From assembly GCF_018771565.1 (NCBI RefSeq), contig NZ_CP076326.1, positions 2,046,001 to 2,110,000 of the forward strand: DNA of 64,000 nucleotides, in the 5' to 3' direction. Below are positions 57,517 to 64,000 of this stretch, piece after piece. The translations under genes were made by a program, and so were the position numbers. Under the pieces are notes generated by a model. The model was not told the origin of the DNA. It worked only from the letters and a program-made list of their open reading frames with translations, and did not search any database. Within the stretch, counting starts at the first letter, position 1; each line of letters starts with the position of its first letter. Source of the stretch: Thermoflexus hugenholtzii (lineage in GTDB: Bacteria; Chloroflexota; Anaerolineae; Thermoflexales; Thermoflexaceae).

Positions 57517-60500
57517 TCGCCTCCTGCCGTCTCAGCGGGCTGGGCCGCACGCTCGGGGGCCGGGACGGCTTCCCCGCGCAGCTTGCGGACGTAGCGGCGG
57601 ACGACCTCGTCCATCTCCCGGAGCTTCTCCGCGAACTCCTTGCCCTCCGCCGCCGAGATCCAGCGCAGCTGCAACCGCTCGGGCTCGATGCCCATGCGGG
57701 TGAACTTCCGCTGCCAATACTGGAAGCGCTTCCAGGTCTGCCGGTTGGCGTAGTTGTAGTGGCAATCCGAACCGGTCTCTGTCAGCCGGCAGCCGGTGAT
57801 CAGCACCGCCCCAGCTCCTTTCTCGAAGGCGCGGGCGATGAAATCCTCCTCGAAGCGCCCGGAGCACATCGTCCGGATGATCCGCGAGGAGGGCGGATAC
57901 TGGCGTTTCTCGATGCCGGCCAGATCGGCCCCGGCGTAGGAGCACCAGTTGCAGGTGAACACAAGGCACTTCTCCTCCGGCCGCTCGGCCAGGGCCGCGT
58001 CGATCTGAGCCAGGATCTGCTCCTTGGTGAAGAAGGGCATGATGATGGCGTCCGTCGGGCACTCGGCGGCGCACGTGCCGCAGCCCATGCAGGCCGCCTC
58101 GATGATGCGCACCTTCCCCACCTTCACGGGGCCGGTGGGCTCGATGGCGTTGAAGGGGCAGACCTTCACACAGCGCATGCACCCGATGCACTTCTCCAGG
58201 TCCACCCGGGCGGTGAGGGGCTCCTTCTCGATGACCCCGCGGGCGAGGAGGGCGCCGGCCTTGGCCGCTGCCGCCAGGCCCTGAGCGATGGCCTCCCGCA
58301 CATCCTTCGGCCCCTGCGCGGTCCCCGCCAGGTAGATGCCCTGGGTGGCCGTCTCCGCCGGGCCCAGCTTGGGATGGAGCTCCATCAGGAAGCCGTCCTC
58401 GCTGCGGGAGAGCCGGAGCTGCTCAGCCAGGCCGTCAGCGGCCGGGCGCAGGCCCACCGCCAGGACCAGCAGATCCGTGGGCAGGCGGAGATACGCCTGC
58501 GAGAGATGATCGTAGAAGATCACATGGCCATCCTCGAAGGCGATGGCCTCCTGGGGCGGTCGATCGGGATCGTAGCGGAAGAACTGAACGCCCTCCCGCA
58601 TGGCCTGCTCGTAGAGCTCCTCGGCGTTGCGGCTGTAGGTGCGGATCTCCCGGTAGAGGATCCGCACCTTCTTCCCCATCCGCCGCAGGCGCAGGGCCTG
58701 GCCGATCATCGAGGTGCAGCAGTAGCGGGAGCAGCCCATGTTGCCCTGGCGCGAGCCCACACAGCCCACGAAGGTGATGCGCTCGGCTTCGACGGCGCCG
58801 CGCCGGAGCATCGCCTCCAGCTCCAGGTTGGTGATGACCCGCGGGTCGCTTCCGTAGCCGAACTCCGTGGGCCGATAGGGCTCCGCCCCTGTGGCCATCA
58901 CGATGGCGCCCACCTGGAGGGTGGTGCCGTCGCTCAGGCGGGCCTGGAAGTTGCCCACCACCCCGCCGATGGTCTCGATTTGCTTCCCCAGATGCACATG
59001 GACGCCGCTCTGGAGGAGCTCCCGCTTCTTCGCCTCCACGAGCTCCCGAGCCTTCAGGCCGGAGGGCGAGAGCTCGTCCAGCTGGTTCAGGAGGCCGCCC
59101 AGCTCGGCGCTCCGCTCCACCAGGTGGGTCTCAAAGCCCTGGCGGGCCAGGGCGATGGCCGCCGTCATCCCGGCGATCCCGCCGCCGATCACCAGCGCCC
59201 GCTGGGTGAGGGGCAGCTGGGAGGGCTCCCCAGGGGTCAGACGCCGGGCCTTCTCCACCGCCATCCAGACCATGTCCATCGCCTTGACGGTGGCCGCCTC
59301 CTTATCCGCCTTATGCACCCAGGAGTCCAGGTTGCGGATGTTGGCCATCTCCAGGAGATACGGGTTCAGGCCCGCGCGCTGGAGCACCCCGCGGAAGATG
59401 GCCTCGTGGGTGCGGGGGGAGCAGGCGGCCACCACCACCCGGTTGATCCGCTCCCGGCGGATGGCCTCCTCGATCTCCTTCTGGGTGTTCCCCGCGCAGG
59501 AGAACATCTGATGGGTGGCGTAGACCACATCGGGAAGGGTCCGGGCGAACTCCACCACCCGCTCCACATCGACCACCCCGGCGATGTTGCTGCCGCAATG
59601 GCAGACGAAGACTCCCACCCGAGGGGTTTCGATGTCCGTAATCGGTTCCACCTGCGGGGGCTCCGGCCAGTGGCGGCGGGTGAGGTGGCTCAGGGCGAGG
59701 GCGGCGGCCCCGCTCCCCTCCGAGACGCTGTCCGGGATGTCCTTGGGCCCGGTGGCGCAACCCGCCGCGTAGATCCCCGGCCGCGTGGTTCGCACCAGAC
59801 CGCCCACCCCCTCCAGGGCCCGGATGAAGCCGTCCTCATCCAGCTCGATCCCCAGGCGCTGGGCCAGATCCGCCAGGCCGTCGGGCGGGGAGACCGCCGT
59901 GGCCAGCACGACCATATCGTAATCCTCCGAGACGCGCACCCCCCGCTCCGTATCCTCATAGGTCACCCGAATCCGACCGTCCCCGTTGGGCGCGATCCGG
60001 GCCGGGCGCCCCCGGACGAAGCGGGCGCCGGCCTCGCGGGTCCGCTCCCAGAAGCCATCGAAACCCTTCCCGTAAGCCCGGATGTCCATGTAGAGGACGG
60101 TCACGTCCCGGATGCCGTGGTCGATGGCCTGGTAGGCGTGCTTGATGGAATACATGCAGCAGATGCGGGAGCAATGCCGGAAGAACCGGCGGTCCCGGGA
60201 TCCGACGCACAGGACGAACAGGATGTTGTGGGGGTGTTCGCCGTTGGAGGGGCGCAGGATCTCGCCTCCCGTCGGGCCGGCGGAGGTGAGCAGACGTTCG
60301 AACTCCAGGGCCGTCAGGATGTCGGGATGGGTGCCATATCCGAACTCCCGCAGCAGCCGCGGGTCGATCGTCTCATAGCCCACGGCCACGATGATGGCCC
60401 CCACGCGGCGCACCAAGCGGCGCTCCCGGGGCATCAGGAAATCGATGGCCCCCGGCTGACAGGCCTGCACGCACCGGTGGCACGGAAGGTAATGGGGAGG

Positions 60501-60962
60501 ATCGTTCAGGCAGTTCTCGATGTCGATCACATAAGCGCCGGGCACCGACTGCGGGATGGGGGTGTAGATGGCCTTGCGGGCCGCCATCCCGACGTCGAAC
60601 TCGTTGGGGAGGACCACCGGGCAGACGCTCACGCACTCGCCGCAGCGGGTGCACTGATCCGTCACAAAGCGAGCCCGCTGGCGGATGGTTACCTCGAAAT
60701 CTCCCGCATGGCCCTCCACCCGCTCCACCTCGGCCAGGGTGAGCAGCTCGATGTTCGGGTGGAGACCGACCTCAGACATCTTGGGCGCCTCGATGCAGAT
60801 GGAGCAGTCCAGAGTGGGGAAGTTCTTGTCCAGGATGGCCATCTTCCCCCCGATGGTGGGCTCCCGCTCCACCAGCACCACGCGCGCGCCGGCGTTGGCC
60901 AGATCCAGCGCCGCCTGAATCCCTGCGATCCCCCCGCCGATGACCAGGACCGAATCGCTCAT
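57513..60962 (-). CDS. Double HdrA-like flavoprotein fused to an MvhD domain
   Basis: 1149 residues. The first HdrA unit (1-~470) has the FAD site GGGIAGIQAALDLANAG, LDCSICIEAPKM, ferredoxin-like CTRCGECVSVCP and CLNDPPHYLPCHRCVQACQP, and a CCMYSIKHA region. The second unit (~475-960) starts FVCHCGSNIAGVVDVERV, with SCAGNTQKEIEEAI, another FAD site GGGIAGMTAAIALARQG and CVGSRQGNMGCSRYCC. Two 4Fe-4S sites follow (CIGCMRCVKVCP and CMGCGTCAAECP). The last ~150 residues are MvhD/FrhD-like (FTCNWCSYAGADLAG, RTMCSGRFEEDFIARAF). QmoA and QmoB of sulfate reducers have these parts as separate proteins. Flavin-based electron bifurcation or confurcation is inferred. It overlaps korC and the CCG gene by 4 nt each. 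Confidence 0.93.
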   Translation of the reverse strand: MSDSVLVIGGGIAGIQAALDLANAGARVVLVEREPTIGGKMAILDKNFPTLDCSICIEAPKMSEVGLHPNIELLTLAEVERVEGHAGDFEVTIRQRARFVTDQCTRCGECVSVCPVVLPNEFDVGMAARKAIYTPIPQSVPGAYVIDIENCLNDPPHYLPCHRCVQACQPGAIDFLMPRERRLVRRVGAIIVAVGYETIDPRLLREFGYGTHPDILTALEFERLLTSAGPTGGEILRPSNGEHPHNILFVLCVGSRDRRFFRHCSRICCMYSIKHAYQAIDHGIRDVTVLYMDIRAYGKGFDGFWERTREAGARFVRGRPARIAPNGDGRIRVTYEDTERGVRVSEDYDMVVLATAVSPPDGLADLAQRLGIELDEDGFIRALEGVGGLVRTTRPGIYAAGCATGPKDIPDSVSEGSGAAALALSHLTRRHWPEPPQVEPITDIETPRVGVFVCHCGSNIAGVVDVERVVEFARTLPDVVYATHQMFSCAGNTQKEIEEAIRRERINRVVVAACSPRTHEAIFRGVLQRAGLNPYLLEMANIRNLDSWVHKADKEAATVKAMDMVWMAVEKARRLTPGEPSQLPLTQRALVIGGGIAGMTAAIALARQGFETHLVERSAELGGLLNQLDELSPSGLKARELVEAKKRELLQSGVHVHLGKQIETIGGVVGNFQARLSDGTTLQVGAIVMATGAEPYRPTEFGYGSDPRVITNLELEAMLRRGAVEAERITFVGCVGSRQGNMGCSRYCCTSMIGQALRLRRMGKKVRILYREIRTYSRNAEELYEQAMREGVQFFRYDPDRPPQEAIAFEDGHVIFYDHLSQAYLRLPTDLLVLAVGLRPAADGLAEQLRLSRSEDGFLMELHPKLGPAETATQGIYLAGTAQGPKDVREAIAQGLAAAAKAGALLARGVIEKEPLTARVDLEKCIGCMRCVKVCPFNAIEPTGPVKVGKVRIIEAACMGCGTCAAECPTDAIIMPFFTKEQILAQIDAALAERPEEKCLVFTCNWCSYAGADLAGIEKRQYPPSSRIIRTMCSGRFEEDFIARAFEKGAGAVLITGCRLTETGSDCHYNYANRQTWKRFQYWQRKFTRMGIEPERLQLRWISAAEGKEFAEKLREMDEVVRRYVRKLRGEAVPAPERAAQPAETAGGE

Positions 60963-61540
60963 CGCGGCCGCTCCTCCGGGGATTCCAGGGGAACTGCGCC
61001 ACGGAAGGACGGGAAGCGCGTCCGGGCGTATTCATAGCCGGCGGCGAAGGCTTTCCGGTTCAGGGGGACCAGCCGGGGGGCCAGGGTGGTCTCGATGGCC
61101 TTCTCCACCGATTCCGGCCGCACCTGTCCCCAGACCCCGGCGAGGAACCCCAGGACGACCATGTTGGCGACGATGCGCCGCCCCAGCTCCTCCGCCAGCC
61201 GGGTCGCCGGGATCCCAAGCGGACGATCCTCCGGCCAGGGCTGGACGAGATCCTCCTCTATGATGACGAGGGCGTCCGGCTTGGCCGTAGGGCGGAACCG
61301 GGTGTAGGCCTCCTGGGAGAGCAGGATCAGGACGTCCGGCTCCAGCACGAAGGGGTAATCGATGGGCTCATCGGAGACCACCACGTTGGAGCTGGAGGAC
61401 CCCCCTCGGGCCTCCGGCCCGTAGGATTGAGTCATCACCGCCTCCAGGCCTTCATAGACGGCGAAGGCCTTGCCCAGGATGTAGCCGGCCAACACCACCC
61501 CCTGCCCGCCGAAGCCCGCGATCCGGATCTCCACGCGCAT
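60959..61540 (-). CDS. korC: 2-oxoacid:ferredoxin oxidoreductase subunit gamma
   Basis: 193 residues: IRIAGFGGQGVVLAGYILG at the N-terminus, then TQSYGPEARGGSSSSNVVVS and EPDVLILLSQEAYTRF, the hallmark of the gamma (domain III) subunit. With KorA, KorB and the ferredoxin subunit it forms the four-part KOR/OGOR complex that converts 2-oxoglutarate and CoA to succinyl-CoA while reducing ferredoxin. Other 2-oxoacids cannot be excluded. It overlaps the downstream HdrA-like gene by 4 nt. Confidence 0.93.
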   Translation of the reverse strand: MRVEIRIAGFGGQGVVLAGYILGKAFAVYEGLEAVMTQSYGPEARGGSSSSNVVVSDEPIDYPFVLEPDVLILLSQEAYTRFRPTAKPDALVIIEEDLVQPWPEDRPLGIPATRLAEELGRRIVANMVVLGFLAGVWGQVRPESVEKAIETTLAPRLVPLNRKAFAAGYEYARTRFPSFRGAVPLESPEERPR

Positions 61541-61552
61541 CGCATCCTCCCT

Positions 61553-62383
61553 TCATCGGCGCACCGGCCGGAAGACCTCCCGCTCCCGATCCACGAACCG
61601 ACCCACGTAAATGGGGCGCTCCTCCCGCAGGTCCACCTCCAGGGCCTCCCAGGGCACCTCCTCCGGCACCCGGTAGACCAGGACGCTGCGGCGGCGATAC
61701 AGCCGCATCTCCTCCACGCCGTCCTCGATGTCGTTGGGCCGCCCGAAACCCACCGGGCACGGCGCCAGGACCTCGATGAAGGTGAAACCGGGCTTGCGGA
61801 AGGAATACAGGATGTCCTGCTTGATCTGGCGGACATGAAGGGTTGTCCACCGGGAGACGAAGACCGCCCCCGCGGCCGCCAAAAGATAGGGGAGATTGAA
61901 GGGGTGTTCCGGGTTGCCGTAAGGCGTGGTGGTGGTCTTCGCCCCCAGAGGTGTGGTGGGCCCGACCTGACCGCCCGTCATGCCGTAATTGAAGTTGTTG
62001 ATGCAGATCACCTTGATGTCCACATTGCGTCGGGCGGCGTGGATCAGGTGGTTCCCGCCGATGGCCGCCAGGTCCCCATCCCCGCTGAACACTGTGACCA
62101 TCAGCTCGGGCTTCATCAGCTTGAGGCCGATGGCGAAGGGGATGGGGCGCCCATGGGTGACGTGATACGAATCCAGGTTCATATAGCCGGGCACCCGCGC
62201 CGTGCAGCCGATGCCCGAGACCACCACATGGCGCTCCACCGGGATGCCGGACTCCAGGATCGCCTGGGCGTAACAGCGCATCACGATGCCGATGCCGCAC
62301 CCCGGGCACCAGATATGGGGCATGCGGTCCCGGCGGATGAGATCATCCAGGGGATGCTTTTCCGCCACCCACGCGTGCGCCAT
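61553..62383 (-). CDS. korB: 2-oxoacid:ferredoxin oxidoreductase subunit beta (TPP-binding)
   Basis: 276 residues. Signatures are RDRMPHIWCPGCGIGIVM (cluster or TPP-proximal Cys), VSGIGCTARVPGYMNLDSYH, and the TPP motif GDGDLAAIGGNHLIHAARRN followed by NNFNYGMTGGQ. FRKPGFTFIEVLAPCPVGFG is the conserved C-terminal Cys segment. It catalyses the decarboxylation step with KorA. Its start overlaps the end of korA by 41 bp. Confidence 0.94.
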   Translation of the reverse strand: MAHAWVAEKHPLDDLIRRDRMPHIWCPGCGIGIVMRCYAQAILESGIPVERHVVVSGIGCTARVPGYMNLDSYHVTHGRPIPFAIGLKLMKPELMVTVFSGDGDLAAIGGNHLIHAARRNVDIKVICINNFNYGMTGGQVGPTTPLGAKTTTTPYGNPEHPFNLPYLLAAAGAVFVSRWTTLHVRQIKQDILYSFRKPGFTFIEVLAPCPVGFGRPNDIEDGVEEMRLYRRRSVLVYRVPEEVPWEALEVDLREERPIYVGRFVDREREVFRPVRR

Positions 62384-63533
62384 GGAAGGCTGCCTCCCGA
62401 ATGGCCTGCAGGATCGGATCCGGCGGGATCATCGCCCCGCCGGCGTGGAAAACCCCCTTCACGGGCTGGGAGACGTAGCGTTCGACCTCGCAGATCATCT
62501 GACCCAGGTTCATCTCCGCCACGATGAAGACCTCCGCCTGCTTCGCCAGCTCCCGCACCACCTCGGCCGGGAAAGGCCAGAGGGAGATCAGCCGCAACAG
62601 CCCGGCGGGGATCCCCATGCGGCGGGCGTCCGCCACCGCCCGCCGGGCCGAACGGGCGGTGCACCCGTAAGAGATGACCACGATCTTCGCGTCCTCCAGC
62701 GCATACGTGTCGTAGCGGATCATCTGATGGGCGTTCCGCCGCACCTTCTCCACCAGCCGGGTCACCAGGCGGTGATGCGTCTCGGCGGACATGTCCGGGT
62801 AGCCCCGCTCGTCGTGGGTCAGCCCGGTGAAGTGCACCCGATATCCCTCCCCGGCGTGCACCATAGGAGGGACCAGGTCCTCATCTTCCACCAGGAAAGG
62901 TTTGAACCCGTTGCCGGCGGGATAGCGGGGCCGCTTCCGCTCCCAGCGGGGGATCTGGTCTTCGGGCGGGATCACCACTCGCTCGACCATGTGACCGACC
63001 ACCTCATCGGCCATCACCATCACCGGGATCCGGAAGCGATCGGCCACGTTGAAGGCCAGCACCGTGAGATCGAACATCTCCTGAGGGGACCATGGGGCAT
63101 AGGCCGCGATCTCGTAATCCCCGTGGGAGCCCCAGCGGGCCTGCATCACATCCGCCTGGCCGGGGAGCGTGGGCAGCCCGGTGGAGGGGGAGCCGCGCTG
63201 CACATCCACGATCACACAGGGGATCTCCAGCATGGCCGCCAGGCCCACGCTCTCCATCATCAGACTGAAGCCCGGGCCGGAGGTGGCGGTCATCGCCCGG
63301 GCGCCGGCCGCCGAGGCGCCGAGCACCGCCATGATGCTGGCGATCTCGTCCTCCATCTGGATGAAGACCCCTCCCACCTCCGGGAGGCGCTGGGCCATGC
63401 GCTCGGCGATCTCCGTGGAGGGGGTGATGGGATACCCGGCGAAGAAGCGGCACCCCGCAGCGATGGCCCCCTCGGCGCAGGCATGGTCGCCGTGCATGAA
63501 ATGAACGCCCGTCAACACACCCCGGCCCGTCAT
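62343..63533 (-). CDS. korA: 2-oxoacid:ferredoxin oxidoreductase subunit alpha
   Basis: 396 residues: HGDHACAEGAIAAGCRFFAGYPITPSTE in two conserved blocks, MEDEIASIMAVLGASAAGA, ATSGPGFSLMMESVGLAAM and VVDVQRGSPSTGLPT, then a C-terminal domain with SYGCTARSARRAV and LISLWPFP. This layout is typical of KorA (2-oxoglutarate) rather than PorA, since the gamma domain is separate and the ITPSTE/ARTP-type loops match. Substrate choice is an inference. It overlaps the ferredoxin gene by 4 nt. Confidence 0.94.
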   Translation of the reverse strand: MTGRGVLTGVHFMHGDHACAEGAIAAGCRFFAGYPITPSTEIAERMAQRLPEVGGVFIQMEDEIASIMAVLGASAAGARAMTATSGPGFSLMMESVGLAAMLEIPCVIVDVQRGSPSTGLPTLPGQADVMQARWGSHGDYEIAAYAPWSPQEMFDLTVLAFNVADRFRIPVMVMADEVVGHMVERVVIPPEDQIPRWERKRPRYPAGNGFKPFLVEDEDLVPPMVHAGEGYRVHFTGLTHDERGYPDMSAETHHRLVTRLVEKVRRNAHQMIRYDTYALEDAKIVVISYGCTARSARRAVADARRMGIPAGLLRLISLWPFPAEVVRELAKQAEVFIVAEMNLGQMICEVERYVSQPVKGVFHAGGAMIPPDPILQAIREAAFHGARVGGGKASPG

Positions 63534-63802
63534 GCCGAGTCCACCTCAAGGGTGAAGATGGCGAACTCCGGGCAGACCATCATGCAGAACTCGCAATGGA
63601 CACAGGCGTTCTCTTTGCCGGGCGCGATCTCCGGGTAGTGGTAACCGCGCGAGTTCATCCGGCTGGACATGCGGAGCACCTGCTGGGGACAGAACTCCAC
63701 ACACATCTGACAGCCCTTGCAGCGCTCGGGGATGAGGAAAACCTGCCCCCGTGGGATCCGAACCTGGGTCAGGTTCAGCGGCTGCCGAGCGTAGACCCGC
63801 AT
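63530..63802 (-). CDS. korD: 4Fe-4S ferredoxin subunit of the 2-oxoacid oxidoreductase
   Basis: 90 residues from the ATG at 63802 (GGGGGG 6 nt upstream). Two cluster motifs are CKGCQMCVEFCPQQVL and CVHCEFCMMVCPEFAI. It is the delta subunit that passes electrons from KorAB to external ferredoxin, or here perhaps to the HdrA-like protein. It is the first gene of the eight-gene minus-strand operon; its stop overlaps the korA start by 4 nt. Confidence 0.92.
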   Translation of the reverse strand: MRVYARQPLNLTQVRIPRGQVFLIPERCKGCQMCVEFCPQQVLRMSSRMNSRGYHYPEIAPGKENACVHCEFCMMVCPEFAIFTLEVDSA

Positions 63803-63975
63803 GATGCCCCCCATATCGGCGGCTGGGGCGGCTCCGGGCACAGCGCGGCACGATGACAGCGGGGAGAGACCAGCGATGCAACCGCCCGCAGTCTCACAGG
63901 GTCGACAACGCTGGTTCAATTCTCACCTTAAGAAAATGATCACCCCTGTTGTAGTAATTTTGATCACCTGATCCC

Positions 63976-63991
63976 TGTGACTTCCATCACG
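63976..63991. promoter_or_regulatory. CRP/FNR-like palindrome upstream of the kor-hdr-etf operon
   Basis: TGTGA-CTTCCA-TCACG resembles the CRP-type half-site arrangement TGTGA-N6-TCACA. Two TGATCAC direct repeats lie closer to the operon at 63937-63943 and 63961-63967. They are about 160-190 bp before korD. The window ends here, so any gene on the far side is unknown. Confidence 0.35.
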
Positions 63992-64000
63992 AGGAGGGAA

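Noticed and set aside
57759-61037. 1092-codon plus-strand frame opposite the HdrA-like gene
   Set aside because: Shadow; His/Gly/Asp-rich nonsense, whereas the minus strand has FAD and Fe-S motifs.

Overview
The window is GC-rich DNA with dense, often overlapping genes, AGGAGG-type ribosome sites, several TTG/GTG starts and bacterial -35/-10 promoters. Proline/threonine linkers after lipoprotein signals, paired GT39-like membrane proteins, Uma2 and coiled-coil families, and a KOR/Hdr/ETF redox block point to a thermophilic Chloroflexota, perhaps a Thermoflexus-like lineage. This placement is an inference from gene content; the 16S gene is not in the window.

Layout. 1-12.9 kb: an edge-truncated coiled-coil protein, dnaE, a sensor kinase, a metalloprotease lipoprotein gene split by an in-frame TAG, rpsT, a small winged-helix regulator, argS and tRNA-Arg. 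13-30.4 kb: a membrane-anchored cytochrome c, then a sugar block. It holds a glycosyltransferase/alpha-alpha-barrel fusion with a GH130 phosphorylase, GDP-mannose 4,6-dehydratase and reductase (the GDP-D-rhamnose route), a phosphohexomutase, TatD, a polyprenyl synthase, glycosyltransferases and two large polytopic membrane enzymes. 31-33 kb: an orphan ABC permease and a PrsW-type protease.

33.2-38.2 kb is a minus-strand rRNA unit: promoter, tRNA-Ile, tRNA-Ala, second promoter, 23S, terminator, with neither 16S nor 5S beside it. The 23S gene is about 4.5 kb because it carries two group I introns, each with a LAGLIDADG homing endonuclease, at E. coli positions 1931 and 1951. They are separated by a 20-nt exon.

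38.3-46.4 kb: Uma2, RidA, an AAC(3)-like protein, enoyl-CoA hydratase, a CPBP protease, a coupled trio (secreted PLD, small protein, secreted metalloprotease), palindromic repeats and a decayed nucleotidyltransferase. 46.6-49.4 kb: a multi-GAF histidine kinase.

49.7-63.8 kb is an anaerobic electron-transfer region. A one-polypeptide pyruvate:ferredoxin oxidoreductase and a dihydroorotate-dehydrogenase-like flavoprotein are on the plus strand. An eight-gene minus-strand operon converges on them: ferredoxin, KorA, KorB, KorC, a double HdrA-MvhD fusion, a CCG iron-sulfur protein, EtfA and EtfB. Its order and overlaps suggest one electron-transfer machine coupling 2-oxoacid oxidation through ferredoxin and Hdr-type flavin/iron-sulfur chemistry to ETF. 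This operon and the twin-intron 23S gene are the most notable systems here.
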